Part shown: one piece after another, positions 63,950 through 64,000 of the stretch
Layout of the letters: each line of letters begins with the position of its first letter
Numbering within the stretch: position 1 is the stretch's first letter
NCBI RefSeq assembly: GCF_030695085.1
Contig: NZ_JAUYTS010000116.1
Span: 51,681-115,680, forward strand
DNA length: 64,000 bases
Direction of reading: 5' to 3'
Origin: Falsiroseomonas sp.
GTDB taxonomy: Bacteria > Pseudomonadota > Alphaproteobacteria > Acetobacterales > Acetobacteraceae
Translations under genes and position numbers: made by a program
Notes under the pieces: generated by a model
What the model was told of the DNA's origin: nothing
The model's database searches: none
What the model saw: the letters and a program-made list of their open reading frames with translations, nothing else

Positions 63950-64000
63950 GCTGCGCTTGGTCCCTTATCTGGACTGGGCTTTTCTGAAAGACCCCGACGT
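63950..64000. other. Right edge, gene content undecided
   Basis: These last 51 bases contain the upstream region of the methyltransferase-kinase gene. A plus-strand frame from ATG 63948 (MLRLVPYLDWAFLKDPD) stays open to the edge but is too short to judge. Confidence 0.3.

Noticed and set aside
63948..64000. Plus-strand frame starting MLRLVPYLDW at the right edge
   Set aside because: Only 17 codons are visible and its ATG overlaps the ATG of the minus-strand methyltransferase-kinase gene; it cannot be supported.

Overview
This is a continuous chromosomal segment of very high GC content from an alphaproteobacterium. Three conserved alphaproteobacterial gene orders are recognisable: argS-SPOR-nagZ-scpA-scpB-tatB-tatC-serS; chaperone-DUF177-rpmF-plsX-fabH-ihfA-merR; and rpiB-glyA-nrdR-ribD-ribE-ribBA-ribH-nusB-thiL. 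Together with the GC content, the many solute-binding-protein transporters and an orphan Bug-type binding protein, they fit the Rhodospirillales/Acetobacteraceae (Roseomonas-like). The genus is an inference. I see no insertion sequence, prophage, CRISPR array or rRNA. Coding density is high, no gene-free stretch exceeds 300 bases, and most genes lie on the minus strand in tightly overlapping operons.

Layout. 1-1586: the end of a coiled-coil protein built on a 14-residue repeat. 1576-11058 (minus): the argS-to-serS cluster (peptidoglycan recycling, chromosome condensation, Tat export, two aminoacyl-tRNA synthetases), with an ABC ATPase where tatA is often found. 11089-15551: dgt, erpA, an orphan sensor kinase and exonuclease III. 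15555-22522 (minus): a small Tyr/Pro-rich exported protein, a palindromic repeat array, ilvD, a lipid-A-type acyltransferase directly behind a cytochrome P450, a zinc alcohol dehydrogenase and a Bug-type binding protein. 22647-25331: a YidB-like protein, a TelA-like protein, an XpaC-like protein and a possible 39-residue membrane peptide.

25413-31660 (minus): a DUF1028 gene with a complete peptide/nickel-type ABC transporter. 31784-33754: a chemoreceptor with a C-terminal PilZ domain. 33871-38599: a complete branched-chain-amino-acid-type (Liv) transporter. 38800-46426: a catabolic-looking array of seven genes (cyclase-fold hydrolase, three-subunit molybdenum hydroxylase, three-subunit TRAP transporter). 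46500-49060: a PQQ-type sugar dehydrogenase and a Bcr/CflA drug exporter, transcribed divergently.

49076-53555 (minus): tRNA-Pro(GGG), a MerR regulator, ihfA, fabH, plsX, rpmF, DUF177 and a cytochrome bc1 assembly chaperone, with bamE divergent and followed by a strong terminator. 54273-62642 (minus): an MFS transporter, thiL, nusB, the riboflavin genes, nrdR, glyA and rpiB. 62714-63949: a methyltransferase-kinase fusion resembling O-antigen chain terminators.

How the genes work together. The housekeeping clusters couple fatty acid and phospholipid synthesis (plsX, fabH), flavin and thiamine cofactors (rib genes, thiL), one-carbon metabolism (glyA) and translation. The accessory regions are dominated by uptake systems for peptides, amino acids and organic acids, paired with oxidative enzymes. 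The most unusual items are the methyltransferase-kinase fusion, the molybdenum-hydroxylase/TRAP array with a structured leader, the two-heptad-repeat coiled coil, the zinc-less RibBA, and several arrays of short tandem or palindromic repeats between genes.
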